Source of the DNA: Bacillota bacterium
GTDB lineage: Bacteria > Bacillota > Bacilli > Alicyclobacillales > Alicyclobacillaceae
Length of the DNA stretch: 5,767 nt
Reading direction: 5' to 3'
NCBI GenBank assembly: GCA_021820805.1
Contig: JAKADF010000251.1
Location: 1 to 5,767, forward strand
A program made the position numbers and the translations under genes. A model generated the notes under the pieces. The model saw nothing but the letters and a program-made list of their open reading frames with translations. It made no database searches and was not told the origin of the DNA. Below, piece by piece: positions 4,965 through 5,767 of this stretch (position 1 is its first letter; the number at the start of each line of letters is the position of its first letter).

Positions 4965-5767
4965 TCATTCAAGAAATTCATTTAACTTTGGCAATTCTTT
5001 GGCGATAACATTCTGTCCGATTGATACACATTTTTTCATATCGGAAAATGAATGCCATTTAATTTTAGTAAGGTCTGGTTCTATTACATACAAATCTTTA
5101 TTGTGTTCTAAATCATTATCGATGCTTTCCCGTAAAAGAATATCAAATGATCTTGCAAGTACATCAATAATGGTAGAAGGTTTAAAAGATTGCGGTAGAC
5201 GATAAAGATTAATTGCGATGATTTTTTGACATCCAAATTCTCGGAGTACCGTAACAGGCACGTAGTGTCGAAAGGCTCCATCTACTAATTGGTATTGGTC
5301 TAATATTACGGGTGTAAAGATGCCTGGCAGCGCGCAACTCCCCATGAGAGTTTTCGGCAGGTCAGTAATTGGAACGGACAGATGTCTGGAGGTAAAGCTC
5401 ATCTGTGAATGAAATATGATAGGTCCTCCACTGACCAAATCTGTAGCCACAACGAAAAGGGGAATTGTCGGTTTTCTGCCTTTGATTAATTCACGAATAT
5501 ATTGTTCAAATTTCTTACCTCTAAGAATGCCACTGGGAATGGCAGGTACAGTCGATGAAAACTTTGGTATAAACTTTCGAATAGCTAGACTTGACATTGA
5601 AGTAAGAATTGGAAAACCATAATCTAAAAGGCGAAATCCAGGAAACGTTTTAATGAGCGTTTGTAAATCGGAATATTTGTAACCGTGGGCATATAAAGCC
5701 CCTACCAAAGATCCCGCACTTGTGCCGGCAATACAATCGGGAATAATACCCGCTTTTTCTAGAGCAA
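4965..5767 (-). CDS. Patatin-like phospholipase (RssA/YlbK type), 5' end outside the window
   Basis: Patatin-family proteins are serine hydrolases that cleave acyl esters of lipids with a Ser-Asp dyad; the bacterial RssA/YlbK branch is of mostly unknown physiological role. Reading the minus strand from 5765, 266 codons are open to the TGA at 4965-4967. The nucleophile elbow GTSAG is seen near the window edge (Ser codon 5718-5720) in the context ALEKAGIIPDCIAGTSAGS. The catalytic Asp is in LVDGAFRHYVPV (codon 5280-5282); DGA replaces the commoner DGG, a variation known in the family. Also typical are FVVATDLVSGG and SCALPGIFTPV. The missing N-terminus should hold the glycine-rich oxyanion loop (GGGxRG). 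A TTG at 5706-5708 is not the real start, because the frame and motif run through it. It converges on ndk and is probably unrelated to it in function. Confidence 0.93.
   Translation of the reverse strand, partial: ALEKAGIIPDCIAGTSAGSLVGALYAHGYKYSDLQTLIKTFPGFRLLDYGFPILTSMSSLAIRKFIPKFSSTVPAIPSGILRGKKFEQYIRELIKGRKPTIPLFVVATDLVSGGPIIFHSQMSFTSRHLSVPITDLPKTLMGSCALPGIFTPVILDQYQLVDGAFRHYVPVTVLREFGCQKIIAINLYRLPQSFKPSTIIDVLARSFDILLRESIDNDLEHNKDLYVIEPDLTKIKWHSFSDMKKCVSIGQNVIAKELPKLNEFLE

Noticed and set aside
5501..5708. TTG at 5706-5708 as the start of the patatin-like gene.
   Set aside because: The open frame continues upstream to the window edge and includes the essential GTSAG motif, so the real start lies outside the window.
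1..5767. CRISPR array, insertion sequence or phage genes.
   Set aside because: No direct repeat array, transposase, integrase or flanking target duplication was seen; nearly every interval is explained by housekeeping genes.

Overview
The window is chromosomal DNA from an endospore-forming Firmicute. It carries a complete spoIVA (spore coat ATPase) followed by a conserved Bacillales housekeeping neighbourhood: hbs (HU), mtrB (TRAP), hepS, hepT and ndk. Gene order matches the Bacillus subtilis spoIVA-hbs-mtrA-mtrB-hepS-menG-hepT-ndk region, with two differences. A tRNA-Pro gene lies where mtrA (folE) would be, and menG is reduced to a short broken relic. Protein similarity is clear but not close to Bacillus; a deeper Bacillales lineage such as Alicyclobacillaceae is a guess, not a demonstrated placement.

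Layout. 10-1488: spoIVA, closed by a perfect 23-bp palindrome (1501-1547). 1627-1899: hbs with a weak candidate promoter. 1964-2040: tRNA-Pro(GGG) with its own TATAAT promoter and a hairpin/T-tract terminator (2044-2069). 2108-2335: mtrB, 75 aa, GTG start. 2461-3198: hepS behind an extended -10 promoter. 3198-3399: menG pseudogene. 3407-4372: hepT. 4453-4902: ndk with its own promoter, ending in a UUCG-loop terminator (4913-4939). 4965-5767, minus strand: a patatin-like phospholipase whose first residues lie beyond the window. No stretch longer than 300 bases lacks a gene.

How the genes relate. HepS and HepT are the two subunits of heptaprenyl diphosphate synthase, which makes the C35 side chain of menaquinone-7. 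MenG would do the last methylation of menaquinone; here its slot holds a start codon still overlapping the hepS stop, an early in-frame stop, a frame change, and recognisable pieces of the N-terminal, SAM-binding and C-terminal parts. The cell must have another methyltransferase elsewhere or make demethylmenaquinone. TRAP is the tryptophan-activated RNA-binding regulator of trp genes, none of which are in the window. I found no sign of a new defence or mobile system; the menG relic is the most notable observation.
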